A stretch of DNA of 64,000 nucleotides from Marmoricola sp. OAE513 (GTDB lineage Bacteria; Actinomycetota; Actinomycetes; Propionibacteriales; Nocardioidaceae), in the NCBI RefSeq assembly GCF_040546585.1, contig NZ_JBEPOC010000001.1, positions 1,426,001 through 1,490,000 on the forward strand, in the 5' to 3' direction. Position numbers and translations under genes: made by a program. The notes below the pieces were generated by a model, which was not told where the DNA came from, did not search any database, and worked only from the letters and a program-made list of their open reading frames with translations. Below are positions 24,550 through 35,346 of this stretch, one piece after another. Each line of letters begins with the position of its first letter. The stretch's first letter is position 1.

Positions 24550-25715
24550 GTTGCATCTCCGCGCGTTGCATCTCCGAGCACCAGTGGCACGCCCGGGCGG
24601 TAGGCCAGGTGCAGGTACGACGGCGCGTCCAGGACGGCAAGGTCCGCACGCGAGCCGACCGAGAGCAGCCCCACGTCGGTGCGACCGAGAGCCCTCGCCC
24701 CACCCGCCGTCGCCGACCAGAGCGCCTCCGCGGGGGTGAGTCCCATGTCGCGCACGGCGACCGCAATGCAGAACGGCATCGAGGACGTGTACGACGAGCC
24801 CGGGTTGCAGTCGCTCGCCAGCGCGACGGTGACGCCGGCCTCACGCAGCCGCCGACCGTCCGGGTACGGCGACCGGGTGCTGAACTCGACGCCCGGAAGC
24901 AGGGTCGCGACCGTGCCCGCGTCGGCCAGAGCCGCGACGTCGGCGTCGTCGAGGTAGGTGCAGTGGTCGACCGCGACCAGGCCGAGCTCGCACGCGAGCC
25001 GGACGCCGGGTCCGTGCCCGAGCTGGTTGGCGTGCAAGCGCCCGTCGAGGCCAGCGGCCTTCCCGGCCGTGAGGATCGTGCGGGCCTGGTCGACGTCGAA
25101 CGCACCGCGCTCGCAGAACACGTCGATCCACCGGGCGTGCGGTGCGGCTGCGGTGAGCATCGGGCCGGTGACGAGGTCGACGTACCCGGCGACGTCGTCG
25201 GAGTACTCGGGAGGGACGACGTGCGCGCCGAGGAAGGTGACCTCCTCGGTGAACCTGCGGGCCACCGCCAACGACCGGGACTCGTCCTCCACGGTGAGGC
25301 CGTACCCGCTCTTGATCTCGACGGTGGTCGTCCCCTGGCGACGCATCTCCGCGACCAGCCGGGCGACGTGGGTCGCCAGCTGCTCCTCGGTCGCGCCCCG
25401 GGTCGCGGCGACGGTCGTTCGGATGCCGCCGGCCGCGTAGGACTCTCCTGCCATCCGGGCGGCGAACTCGGCCGACCGGTCGCCGGCGAACACCAGGTGG
25501 CTGTGGCTGTCCACGAATCCCGGGACCACCGCGCGACCGTCGAGGTCGTGGGTCGTGTCGGCGTCGGGTGCCGCGACGCGCTGACCGACCCAGACGACCC
25601 TGTCGTCCTCGACGACGAGCGCCGCGTCGCGGACCAGGCCGAGCGCGGACCCGTCACCCAGGGAGGGATCGTTCGTGACGAGCTCCCCGATCCCCGTCAG
25701 GAGCAGCGCGCTCAT
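24540..25715 (-). CDS. hutI: Imidazolonepropionase
   Basis: A 391-residue amidohydrolase-superfamily enzyme that opens 4-imidazolone-5-propionate to N-formimino-glutamate in histidine breakdown. The metal-binding HxH is in [13 protein letters not shown], the substrate Arg region is GGIRTTV, the conserved EIKSGYG follows, then HANQLG, VDHCTYL and the metal Asp in [11 protein letters not shown]. The start overlaps the hutF stop as ATGA. The C terminus reads [11 protein letters not shown], from a tandem 15-base duplication, and the stop lies inside the terminator hairpin. It is the last gene of the hut operon. Confidence 0.95.
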   Translation of the reverse strand: MSALLLTGIGELVTNDPSLGDGSALGLVRDAALVVEDDRVVWVGQRVAAPDADTTHDLDGRAVVPGFVDSHSHLVFAGDRSAEFAARMAGESYAAGGIRTTVAATRGATEEQLATHVARLVAEMRRQGTTTVEIKSGYGLTVEDESRSLAVARRFTEEVTFLGAHVVPPEYSDDVAGYVDLVTGPMLTAAAPHARWIDVFCERGAFDVDQARTILTAGKAAGLDGRLHANQLGHGPGVRLACELGLVAVDHCTYLDDADVAALADAGTVATLLPGVEFSTRSPYPDGRRLREAGVTVALASDCNPGSSYTSSMPFCIAVAVRDMGLTPAEALWSATAGGARALGRTDVGLLSVGSRADLAVLDAPSYLHLAYRPGVPLVLGDATRGDATSP

Positions 25716-26968
25716 CCGCCGTTCCTCACCGGGAAGGGCCGGACGTCGGCGCCGGTCGCCGCGAAGACGACCGACTCGGGAGTGGTGCCCGTGCCGCGCA
25801 GGCTCCAGGAGTCCAGGTCCAGCACGCGGAGGTCGGCCCGCTGCCCGACGGCGATCCGGCCGGCGTCGCCGAAGCCGAGCGACGCGTGCCCGGTCGTCGT
25901 CGCGGCGTCCAGCAGCTCGGTGGCACTCCAGTGGCCGCGCTCCCGCGTGCGCAGGCGCTCGTGCATCTCCACCCCTCGCATCTCCTCGAACAGGTCGATC
26001 ACCGCGTGGCTGTCCGAACCGAGCGTGAGCCGTGCGCCGGCGTCGTGCAACACCCGCGACTCCCCGATCCCGTCGGCCAGGTCGCGCTCGGTGGTCGGGC
26101 AGAAGCAGACGAACGCGCGAGCGTCCCCGACCAGTGCGACGTCCGTGGCGGTCAGATGGGTGGCGTGCACGAGTGTGGTGGCGGGACCCAGCACACCTTC
26201 CTCGGCGAGCAGCTGCGTCGGCGTCAGCCCGTACGCCGCCACGCACGCATCGTTCTCGGCGACCTGCTCGGACAGGTGCACGTGCAGGGGACGGCCCGCA
26301 GCGACCTCGGCGACGGCGCCGAGCGCCTCCCGTGGGACGGCGCGCACCGAGTGGATCGCCATCCCGACGCGGTCGTCGTCGAACGCTGCGACCCGGTCGG
26401 CCCACGCCGCCACGTCGCCGTCGCTGAACCGCGCCTGCACGCCCTCCGGTGCGGCACCGATGCCGGCTGCGAGGTAGCAGGTGTCGAGCAACCGGATCCG
26501 GATGCCTGCGTCGTCGGCAGCGGCCAGCAGCGCCCGGCCCATCGCGTTCGGGTCGTCGTACGGCGTGCCGTCCGGCTGGTGGTGCAGGTAGTGGAACTCC
26601 CCGACCGCACCGATGCCGGTGGCGACCATCTCGGCGTACGTCTGGCGGGCGAGCTCGTAGTAGCTGTCCGGGGTGAGCCGTGCGGCCGCGGCGTACATCT
26701 GCTCGCGCCAGGTCCAGAAGGTGCCGCGCTCGGTCTGGGTACGGCCGCGCAGAGCGCGGTGGAACGCGTGCGAGTGGCAGTTCGCCAGCGCCGGGATGGT
26801 CAGGCCGGCCACCCGTTCCCGGTCGTCGCCGGTCCCCCGGTCGTCGAGCTTGCCGAGACGTGCTTCCGTGCCCACCGAGGTGATCACCCCGTCGACCACC
26901 TCGATCAGCACCTCGTCGAGCACCTCGCCGTCGACGAGGGCGTGCTCGAGCAGGTAGGTCGATGTCAC
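25712..26968 (-). CDS. hutF: Formimidoylglutamate deiminase
   Basis: A 418-residue amidohydrolase that converts N-formimino-glutamate to N-formyl-glutamate with release of ammonia. Motifs are [15 protein letters not shown] (metal HxH and substrate loop), [21 protein letters not shown] and GSDSHAVID. Its GTG start overlaps the upstream amidohydrolase stop as GTGA. Residues 37-44, in a variable loop near the N terminus (RLGKLDDRG), are encoded by a copy of the dispersed GTCGAG repeat, so the repeat appears to have inserted without breaking the frame. Confidence 0.95.
   Translation of the reverse strand: MTSTYLLEHALVDGEVLDEVLIEVVDGVITSVGTEARLGKLDDRGTGDDRERVAGLTIPALANCHSHAFHRALRGRTQTERGTFWTWREQMYAAAARLTPDSYYELARQTYAEMVATGIGAVGEFHYLHHQPDGTPYDDPNAMGRALLAAADDAGIRIRLLDTCYLAAGIGAAPEGVQARFSDGDVAAWADRVAAFDDDRVGMAIHSVRAVPREALGAVAEVAAGRPLHVHLSEQVAENDACVAAYGLTPTQLLAEEGVLGPATTLVHATHLTATDVALVGDARAFVCFCPTTERDLADGIGESRVLHDAGARLTLGSDSHAVIDLFEEMRGVEMHERLRTRERGHWSATELLDAATTTGHASLGFGDAGRIAVGQRADLRVLDLDSWSLRGTGTTPESVVFAATGADVRPFPVRNGG
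26833..26860. repeat. GTCGAG-type repeat inside the hutF coding sequence
   Basis: A 28-base copy reading tcccccggtcgtcgagct then tgccgagacg, matching 266-293 with two mismatches. Here it lies within an open gene and encodes part of a surface loop. The other copies are intergenic. Confidence 0.65.
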
Positions 26969-28185
26969 CCGGCCAGCTCCGTCAGCGCGTCCGCCAGGGC
27001 CTCCACCCCGGCCAGGCAGTCGGCCATCTCGGCGGACTCCGCAGGCGAGTGCGAGACGCCGGTCGGGTTGCGCACGAAGAGCATCGCCGACGGATGACCG
27101 GCCGCGGACAGGATGCCCGCGTCGTGCCCGGCCTGGGTCGGGAGCACCGGCCAGTCGCGGCCCGCGTTGATCCTGGCCGCCAGGTCGGGACTGAACTCGA
27201 CCGGGCCCGAGACCGACTCGGCGGTGACCACGACCTCCGTCCGGTCACGACCTGCTCGGTCGCCGGCCTGCCGCTCGATCGCAGCCACCATGGCCTGCAG
27301 GGCTTCGTCGGAATCAGCGCGTGCGTCCAGCCAGGCGGTCACTGCCGACGGCACCGCGTTGGTGCCGTTCGGCCGGACGTCGACGCGCCCGAAGGTGGCG
27401 CGTCCTTCTCCGTCGGTCGAGCCCGTGGTCAGCCGCGCCTGCTTGTTCGCCGCCAGCACCGTCATCGCGTAGGTCAGCATCGGGTCGGCGCGGTCCTCCA
27501 TCCGGGTCGTCCCCGCGTGGTCCGCACGCCCGGTGAAGTCGAACCGCCAGCGCCCGTGCGGCCAGATCCCGCTGGCCAGGCCGACCGGCGCACCGCGGTC
27601 GACCAGAGCACGGCCCTGCTCGACGTGCAGCTCGACGAAGCAACCGACGTCGGCGAGCACACCGCCGGCTCCCGCATCAGGCTCCCCGGTGACGTCGCCC
27701 AGGGCGACGCCCTTCCGGTCGCGCAGCCCCTCGACGTCTGCCCACGCCACCGAACCGCTCGCGAGCCGGGACCCGAGGCAGGCGAGGCCGAACCGGGAGC
27801 CCTCCTCCTCACGGAAGGCGCTGATCCCGATCGCGCGGCCGGGCTCGACGCCTCGCTCGCGCAACCGGTCGACCGCCGCGAACGCCGAGACGACGCCGAG
27901 CGGCCCGTCGTACGCGCCGCCGTCGAGCACGCTGTCGAGGTGGCTCCCGGTGAGGACCCCGAGGATCTCGGTCTGACCAGGGACCGGCTCGGGGCGCCAC
28001 CAGGCGACCTGGTTGCCGAGGGCGTCAGTCTCCAGCACGAGCCCGCGCGCGGCCGCCTGCTCGGCGAACCAGGCGCGGAGCTCCTCCTCCGCGGAATCCC
28101 ACGGCTGCCGGAAGTAGCCGCCCGTGGCGGCTGATCTGCCGACCGGAGCGAGATCGCTCCACATCTGCTCGAAGCCGTCGGCCAC
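26965..28185 (-). CDS. M20-family amidohydrolase (allantoate amidohydrolase-like) in the hut operon
   Basis: A 406-residue metallo-hydrolase of the allantoate amidohydrolase / N-carbamoyl-amino-acid hydrolase group. Metal-site motifs are [37 protein letters not shown] and QAGHDAG. The GTG at 28185 lies two bases after the hutU stop, and the stop overlaps hutF as GTGA. It sits where hutG would be expected, and no HutG-type N-formylglutamate deformylase is visible. It may therefore hydrolyse N-formyl-glutamate, the last step to glutamate. That role is inferred from context; the sequence alone says only M20 amidohydrolase. Confidence 0.88.
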   Translation of the reverse strand: MADGFEQMWSDLAPVGRSAATGGYFRQPWDSAEEELRAWFAEQAAARGLVLETDALGNQVAWWRPEPVPGQTEILGVLTGSHLDSVLDGGAYDGPLGVVSAFAAVDRLRERGVEPGRAIGISAFREEEGSRFGLACLGSRLASGSVAWADVEGLRDRKGVALGDVTGEPDAGAGGVLADVGCFVELHVEQGRALVDRGAPVGLASGIWPHGRWRFDFTGRADHAGTTRMEDRADPMLTYAMTVLAANKQARLTTGSTDGEGRATFGRVDVRPNGTNAVPSAVTAWLDARADSDEALQAMVAAIERQAGDRAGRDRTEVVVTAESVSGPVEFSPDLAARINAGRDWPVLPTQAGHDAGILSAAGHPSAMLFVRNPTGVSHSPAESAEMADCLAGVEALADALTELAG

Positions 28186-28187
28186 CG

Positions 28188-29854
<1,667 letters not shown>

Positions 29855-29858
<4 letters not shown>

Positions 29859-31420
29859 TTCAGTTCTCCGATCACTGCTTCGGCGGCGGCCAGGACGGCT
29901 CCGCTGCGAACGAGCTCGACACACGCCTCGATCTCCGGGGACAGGTGCCGGTCCGGCCCGGGGCCTTCGATGCCGGATTCGCGGAGCAGCGCGACCACCG
30001 CCCCGGTAGCGGGCGACGGCTCGAGCGGCCGTCGCAGGTCGAGCGCCCGCGCCGCGGTCAGCACCTCGATCGCGATCACCCGGGTCAGACCGTCCACCGA
30101 CCGACGCAGCTTGCGTGCCGCCGACCAGCCCATCGACACGTGGTCCTCCTGCATCGCGCTCGACGGGATCGAGTCCACGCTCGCCGGAACGGCCAGCCGC
30201 TTCAGCTCGGAGACCACGGCGGCCTGCGTGTACTGCGCGATCATGTGCCCGCTGTCCACGCCCGGGTCGTCGGCGAGGAACGGCGGGAGCCCGTTGCTGC
30301 GGGCCTTGTCGAGGAACCGGTCCGTACGCCGCTCGCTGATCGAGGCGACGTCGGCGGCGACGATCGCCGCGAAGTCGAGGACGTAGGCGACCGGGGCGCC
30401 GTGGAAGTTGCCGTTCGACTCGACCCGGTCGTCCAGGACCACCGGGTTGTCGACCGCCGACTTCAGCTCGCGCGCCGCCACCAGACGAGCGTGCGCAAGG
30501 GTGTCGCGCGCGGCGCCGTGACCGTGAACCTGCGGCGAGCACCGCAACGAGTACGCGTCCTGGACCCGGTTGCACAGCGTCCCGTCCGGCTGGGGCCCGC
30601 GGTGCGACGCGACGACGCCGCTGCCCGCCAGCAGCGCGACCAGGTTGGCGGCCGAGTCCGCCTGCCCGGGGTGCGGACGGAGGTTCTGCAGCTCGGCCGC
30701 GAAGACCCGGTCGGTGCCGAGCTGACCCTCGACCGACATCGCGGCGGCGATGTCCGCGGTCCGCAGAAGGACGTCGAGGTCGGTCAGCGCCATCACCAGC
30801 ATCCCGAGCATGCCGTCGGTGCCGTTGATCAGCGCGAGGCCCTCCTTGGGACCGAGCTCGACCGGAGCCAGCCCGACCGCAGCGAGCGCCTCGGCCGCCG
30901 GCATCAGCGTGCCCGCGGCGTCGCGGACCTGACCTTCCCCGATCAGTGCGAGCGCGCAGTGCGAGAGCGGCGCCAGGTCACCGGAGCAGCCGAGCGAACC
31001 GTACTCGTGCACGACCGGCGTGATCCCGTGGCTGAGCATCGCGGCCATCAGCTCGGCCGTCTCCAGACGGATGCCGGTGTGACCGGTGGCCAGCGTCGAG
31101 AGCCGGAGAAGCATCAGTCCGCGGACGACCTCGCGCTCGACCTCCGGTCCGGAACCGGCCGCGTGCGAACGGACCAGCGACCTCTGGAGCTGGGCGCGCA
31201 TGGCGGCGGGAATGTGCCGGGTCGCCAGCGCGCCGAACCCGGTGGAGATCCCGTAGACGGGGGCCTCGTCCGCGGCGAGCTTCTCCACGACGGCGCGACC
31301 CTGCTGGATCGCGGCTACCGCGCCAGCGCTCAGTCGCACCGGACGACCCTCCCGCGCCACCGCCACCACGTCCGTGAACCCGATCGGACCGACACCCACT
31401 TCGACCGTTCCCTGCTTCAT
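29855..31420 (-). CDS. hutH: Histidine ammonia-lyase
   Basis: A 521-residue histidase that removes ammonia from histidine to give urocanate. The catalytic MIO cofactor forms from residues 145-147 in [14 protein letters not shown]; here the triad is Cys-Ser-Gly rather than Ala-Ser-Gly, a variant allowed in this family. YGISTGFG (catalytic Tyr) and NGNFHGAP are also present. It is the first gene of the hut operon. A GGAGG lies only one base before the ATG, closer than ideal. The promoter region is shared with the divergent IclR gene and holds a clear operator. Confidence 0.96.
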
Positions 31421-31470
31421 GCCTCCAGGGAACTCTTCGAGACGTGCTCGCGCCACGGTCTCCCGTCGGT

Positions 31471-31494
31471 GACAGTCTCGGATACGAGACTGTC
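31471..31494. promoter_or_regulatory. IclR operator between hutH and the regulator gene
   Basis: A near-perfect palindrome GACAGTCTCG-gata-CGAGACTGTC with 10-base arms. A TACGAT -10 for the regulator lies at 31496-31501, so the operator overlaps its -35 region. On the other side it is about 50 bases upstream of hutH. This is the only such site seen in the hut region. Confidence 0.75.
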
Positions 31495-31507
31495 TTACGA
31501 TGACCGG

Positions 31508-32260
31508 GTGAGCCAGGTCCCCGCAGCGACGAGCACCATGCGGGTGCTTCGGTTCCTCGCGTCGCAGCCCGACCCTGTCCCGCTGAACCGGATCATGCGT
31601 GCCTGCGGGCTGCCCCGCTCCACGGCGTACCACCTGATGCGCGCCATGGTCGACGAAGGCTTCGTCACCCACCTCGCCGACGAGCAGCGCTACGGGCTCG
31701 GCGTCGCCGCGTTCGAGGTCGGCAGCGGTTACAGCCGCCAGGCCCCGCTGCAGCGTCTGGCCCGACGGCCGTTGGCGCAGCTCGCCGACCAGGTCGGCGA
31801 GTCCGCGCACCTCGCCGTGCCGCACGGACGCGACGTCCTCTACGTCATCGAGGAACGGGCACCGGGTCGTCCCCCGCTGGTCACCGATGTCGGCGTCCGC
31901 CTGCCCGCCCACCTGACGGCGAGCGGCCGAGCCATCCTGGCCGCGCTGCCGGCGACCCAGGTCCGGGCGCTCTACCCGGACAAGCAGTCGTTCGTGGAGC
32001 GGCACGGCAACGGACCGCGATCGCTCAGCGCCCTGCGCACCGTCCTCGCCGAGACCCGGCAGCGGGGCTTCGCCGCCGAGGACGGAGAGATCACGCCCGG
32101 ACTCGCGTCGGTCGCGGCGCCGATCCTCGACCACAACGGACTACCGCTGGCCGGGGTCGCCGTGACGTTCGAAGCCGACCGCGCCGGATCAACGGTCGAG
32201 ATCGCGAGCGCCGTCCGCGCCACAGCCGCCGAGCTGACCCACCGGGTCGGTGGTCGCTGA
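31508..32260 (+). CDS. IclR-family regulator of histidine utilization
   Basis: A 250-residue IclR protein. The winged helix spans residues 5-60 (MRVLRFLASQPDPVPLNRIM, then LPRSTAYHLMRAMVDEGFV). The effector domain follows, with GESAHLAVPHGRDVLYV, RLPAHLTASGRAILAALP and GLASVAAPIL. The GTG at 31508 is only 7 bases after a TACGAT -10, so the transcript is likely leaderless. Divergent from hutH with a palindrome between, it is the expected local regulator; an IclR-type HutR is known to control hut genes in corynebacteria. Whether it activates or represses cannot be read here. Confidence 0.9.
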   Translation: MSQVPAATSTMRVLRFLASQPDPVPLNRIMRACGLPRSTAYHLMRAMVDEGFVTHLADEQRYGLGVAAFEVGSGYSRQAPLQRLARRPLAQLADQVGESAHLAVPHGRDVLYVIEERAPGRPPLVTDVGVRLPAHLTASGRAILAALPATQVRALYPDKQSFVERHGNGPRSLSALRTVLAETRQRGFAAEDGEITPGLASVAAPILDHNGLPLAGVAVTFEADRAGSTVEIASAVRATAAELTHRVGGR

Positions 32261-32300
32261 CCTCATGACACCGACGGATCGACTGAGTAGCGTGACGGCC

Positions 32301-33168
32301 GTGCGCCCTCCCCGTGCCGTGCTGCTGGTTCTCGCGTTCCTGGTTGCCCTCGCCGGCTGCGGTGACGGAGCGCCCAGCTCGTTGTTCAGCTCCTCGGGCT
32401 ACCACGTGCGCGGGGAGAAGGTGTACTACCTGCGGGCGTTCCCGGGCGACGCCTCCCGGATCGAGACCGCCGACGCCACGACCTTCACGGTGCTGGACAC
32501 GACGTACGCGAAGGACAAGAACGCTGTCTACCTCGACGGCGAGGTGCTGACCGAGGCCGACCCGGCCACCTTCGAGCTGCTCGACCGGGCGAACTACACG
32601 GCCGACGCGAGCCACGTGTTCCTGAGCGGCAAGGTGCTCAGCACCGATGTCGCGCACTTCGAGCTGATAGCCGACGGCCTCGCCAAGGACTCCGAGAAGG
32701 TCTTCTGGTCCGACGGCAGCGTTCTCTCGGAGGACCCCGCTGGCTTCTCGACCCTGTCGTCCGGCGACGGCTACCTCTACAACGTCGACAGCCGCACGGT
32801 CTTCGTGAACGGCAACCCGATCGAGGGAGCCAACCCCGACTCGTTCCAGATCGTCGGCGGCGCGTACGCCACGGACGGGGACGACGTCTACTACTTCACC
32901 GACCGCGTGCGCGACGCTGACGCACGCTCCGTGAAGGCACTCGAGGGCTCCTACGCCCGGGACGGCGACCGGGTCTTCTGGCGCGGGAAGACGATCCCGG
33001 GCGCCGACCCGGCCACCTTCTCCGGTGCTCAACCCTGACTTCGAGTGCACCGCGGACGACGCGCATGCGTACTACCAGGACGCTCCGATCGAGGGTTTCG
33101 ACCCGAGCTCGATCCCCGAGGGTGCAACGGTGAACAACTGCTCGGAGACGTCCCTCAGCTTCACCTAG
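32301..33168 (+). pseudogene. DKNYY-repeat lipoprotein, frameshifted near the 3' end
   Basis: A lipoprotein (signal RPPRAVLLVLAFLVALAG, lipobox LAGC) made of repeated DKNYY-type units such as YAKDKNAVYLDGEVL, TADASHVFLSGKVL and YARDGDRVFWRGKTI. The first frame stops at 33036-33038 after FSGAQP. In the +1 frame the family sequence continues (VLNPDFECTADDAHAYYQDA) to a TAG at 33166-33168. Removing one C near 33024 (ttctccggtg) restores FSVLNPDFECT, so one extra base explains it. The start is GTG 32301 or GTG 32292. Function of DKNYY proteins is unknown. Confidence 0.75.
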
Positions 33169-34216
33169 GTCGCCGCTGGTCGTCCTTCTTCCGTCGCGCC
33201 TTGAAGCGCACCGCGATCGCCTCGAAACCCTTGTGCCGTTGCGCCCGGGCGTAACCGGCGTACGCCCGTTTGTCGCCGTCGGTCAGCACGACCGCATCGG
33301 TGAACGGCGTCAGCAGCGCCCGGGGCCAGAGGCGGCGACGCAGCACCACGTTCACCTCGATGCCCAGGACGAGGATCACGGCGAGCAGGTACGCGACGCC
33401 CAGCAGGCCCAGGACGAGCCCGAAGGTCTGGTTCATCGACGACGCCTGCTTGAGGCTGTGCTGCACCAACGAGGTGCTGCTGAACTGGACCGCGTGCCAC
33501 CCCGCCGCGATCAGCACCGCGCCGGGGAGCGAGCCGCGCAGGTCGTGGCGGCGATCGGCACCTAACCGGAGGAGCACTGCCAAGATGCCCACCATCACGG
33601 TGAAGGTGGCCAACGGCACGACCGCTCCCCGGACACCTCCCAACCACGTCAGCCCGTTGTCAGCCACCTGCGCTGCGGCGGACACGAACGTCAACGCTGC
33701 CATCGAGACCCCGCCCGCGAGCAGCAGTCCGAGACTCCGCAACCTCAACCGGATCGGGTCCGGCCGGCTGTTGCGGGGGACCGCCCAGGCGGTGTGCAAG
33801 GCGTTCTGGACAGCGGTCCCCAGACCGAGAGCGCCGTAGAGCGCCAGAGCACCACCGAGGATCACCGCGCCCGTGGAGCCCTGGAGCCCCTCGGGCCGAC
33901 CGAGCTGATCCCCGACGACGGGGAAGTTCGCCACCGCCGAGTCGACGATGCGCGCCCGCAGCCCCGGGTCGTCGGCGAGCAGGAACCCGAGGACGGAAGT
34001 GGCGAGCAGCAGGAGGGGTACGACCGCGACGAACGCGTAGTAGGTGATCACCACCGCGAGGTAGACGCCCTGGTCGTCGAAGAACTTGTAGACCACGGCC
34101 AGCGGGAAACCGACAGCCGGCTTGGACCGCTGCCACTCGTCCCACCGACTGAGGGGTGCTCCCTCCGTAGCGGCGTGCGAGCCGCCGCCCTGTCGATCGC
34201 CCGCCGAACCCGTCAC
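33161..34216 (-). CDS. YihY/BrkB-family inner-membrane protein
   Basis: 351 residues with about six membrane helices. The family pattern is present: VVYKFFDDQGVYLAVVITYYAFVA at the N terminus, LALYGALGLGTAVQNALHTAW in the middle and the last helices ending in EVNVVLRRRLWP. The C-terminal 60 residues are basic and cytoplasmic. It starts at a GTG. The 3' end overlaps the tail of the convergent DKNYY gene by 8 bases. The physiological role of YihY proteins is not settled; many were once mis-called ribonuclease BN. Confidence 0.88.
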   Translation of the reverse strand: MTGSAGDRQGGGSHAATEGAPLSRWDEWQRSKPAVGFPLAVVYKFFDDQGVYLAVVITYYAFVAVVPLLLLATSVLGFLLADDPGLRARIVDSAVANFPVVGDQLGRPEGLQGSTGAVILGGALALYGALGLGTAVQNALHTAWAVPRNSRPDPIRLRLRSLGLLLAGGVSMAALTFVSAAAQVADNGLTWLGGVRGAVVPLATFTVMVGILAVLLRLGADRRHDLRGSLPGAVLIAAGWHAVQFSSTSLVQHSLKQASSMNQTFGLVLGLLGVAYLLAVILVLGIEVNVVLRRRLWPRALLTPFTDAVVLTDGDKRAYAGYARAQRHKGFEAIAVRFKARRKKDDQRRPR

Positions 34217-34228
34217 TGCCGCTCCGTT

Positions 34229-34612
34229 CTAGCCGTTCCGTCTGAGCGACCGCCGGAGCTGGCCGATCCTCACCGCTGCAGGGATGCCGACCAGCAGCGA
34301 TCCAGCGACTGCGGCGATGAGGAGGGCCGCTGCAGTCGAGATCCGCCCGTTCATCCAGAGGAAGTCGATGGTGATGGACCTCGAGTTCTGGACGACGAAG
34401 ATCACGAACAGGATCATCACCAACGCTAGCGCGACGGCTGATGCCCATGCGGTGGCGGCGCGGGTCCGCTTCACCCGACCATGGCTGTCCAGCCCCGACC
34501 GACGCGGGGGCGCCGGAGCCTCAGCAACGTCGACCGTCTCACTCTCCGGGGCGACCGGGTGGGCAGGCGGCACCTCGGTGCCCTGCGGCTCGGACTGGTC
34601 AGCGGCGCTCAT
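34229..34612 (-). CDS. LapA-domain (DUF1049) membrane protein
   Basis: 127 residues: a Pro/Glu-rich cytoplasmic N terminus (about 45 residues), then two membrane helices in the LapA pattern, SAVALALVMILFVIFVVQNS followed by ITIDFLWMNG and a second helix. The V-Q-N-S motif between helices is typical. The ATG overlaps the GlsB-like stop as ATGA. LapA-like proteins are linked to envelope organisation and lipopolysaccharide assembly in Gram-negatives; in actinobacteria the role is unknown. Confidence 0.85.
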   Translation of the reverse strand: MSAADQSEPQGTEVPPAHPVAPESETVDVAEAPAPPRRSGLDSHGRVKRTRAATAWASAVALALVMILFVIFVVQNSRSITIDFLWMNGRISTAAALLIAAVAGSLLVGIPAAVRIGQLRRSLRRNG

Positions 34613-34878
34613 GCGTGCTCCTGGAAACGGTGCCCGACGCGGTTCCAGACCAGCAGCACGATGACCGCGCCGATCACCGAACCGACGATGCCCGCAGGTT
34701 GAAGGGTGGCCTCGACGTCGAACAGCAGGTTGCCGAGGAAGCCTCCGACGAACGAGCCCATGATGCCGAGCCAGACGGTGAGGGGAACCGAGAGATCCTG
34801 GCGCCCCGGGACGAGCAGCCGAGCCAGGAAGCCGGCGATCAGGCCGACGACCAGAAGTCCGATGATGAAGCCGAGCAT
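34609..34878 (-). CDS. GlsB/YeaQ/YmgE family small membrane protein
   Basis: 89 residues with three membrane helices rich in Gly, beginning MLGFIIGLLVVGLIAGFLAR and containing GIMGSFVGGFLGNLLF. The pattern and length match the transglycosylase-associated / GlsB stress-membrane family. The ATG at 34878 is chosen because an AAGGAGG sits 4 bases upstream; an in-frame start 18 bases earlier would place the ribosome site inside the gene. It is coupled to the LapA gene by ATGA and lies in a stress-type cluster with CsbD. Confidence 0.88.
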   Translation of the reverse strand: MLGFIIGLLVVGLIAGFLARLLVPGRQDLSVPLTVWLGIMGSFVGGFLGNLLFDVEATLQPAGIVGSVIGAVIVLLVWNRVGHRFQEHA

Positions 34879-35015
34879 GGTGCCTCCTTGAGTCACGCCG
34901 GTCGCCGATCGGGCGAATCCGGCACTGCGTCGATGAGCTGGGTGCGACGACCGAGATCCGCATCAGGTCCGCTGCACGTCGTGCGCGTTCCTCGCCGACC
35001 CCCGTCGCCCGGGAC

Positions 35016-35189
35016 CTACTTCTTGAAGACGTCCTTGACGTCCTCGACCGCGTTCTTGACGCTGCCCTTGGCCTGGTCCTTCTTGCCCTCGGCCTTCAGC
35101 TGGTCGTCGTTGGTCGCGTCGCCGACCGCTTCCTTCGCCTGGCCGACCAGCTTCTCCGCGGTGTTCTTCGCCTTGTCGACGATGCCCAT
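35016..35189 (-). CDS. CsbD-family stress protein
   Basis: A 57-residue highly charged protein, starting MGIVDKAKNTAEKLVGQAKE and containing KAEGKKDQAKGSV. The pattern K-x-x-G-x-x-K-x-x-x-G and Lys/Asp-rich helices match CsbD, a small general-stress protein of unknown biochemistry. The start has an AGGAGG ribosome site. A perfect palindrome (35231-35247) lies 42-58 bases upstream. GlsB and LapA genes follow on the same strand after a 137-base gap. Confidence 0.88.
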   Translation of the reverse strand: MGIVDKAKNTAEKLVGQAKEAVGDATNDDQLKAEGKKDQAKGSVKNAVEDVKDVFKK

Positions 35190-35230
35190 CGTTCCTCCTG
35201 AGGTGAGGCCACGGCCCGGATGGCCGAAGC

Positions 35231-35247
35231 GGCTTACGCCGTAAGCC
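35231..35247 (-). promoter_or_regulatory. Palindromic operator upstream of the CsbD gene
   Basis: GGCTTAC-gcc-GTAAGCC, perfect 7-base arms. CTTAC-n3-GTAAG palindromes are typical operators of TetR proteins with a tetracycline-repressor-like C-terminal domain, which is the type encoded by the adjacent gene at 35347-36138. Position fits control of the CsbD transcript. Confidence 0.55.
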
Positions 35248-35346
35248 TGCCCTCGTGCGCCGAGCTTGAAACCTTGCTGCCTGGAAGAACACGGTGACGT
35301 GGATCACTGCCGGTCTCTTGCCACCCGCACGTACTTCGCAGCAGGG

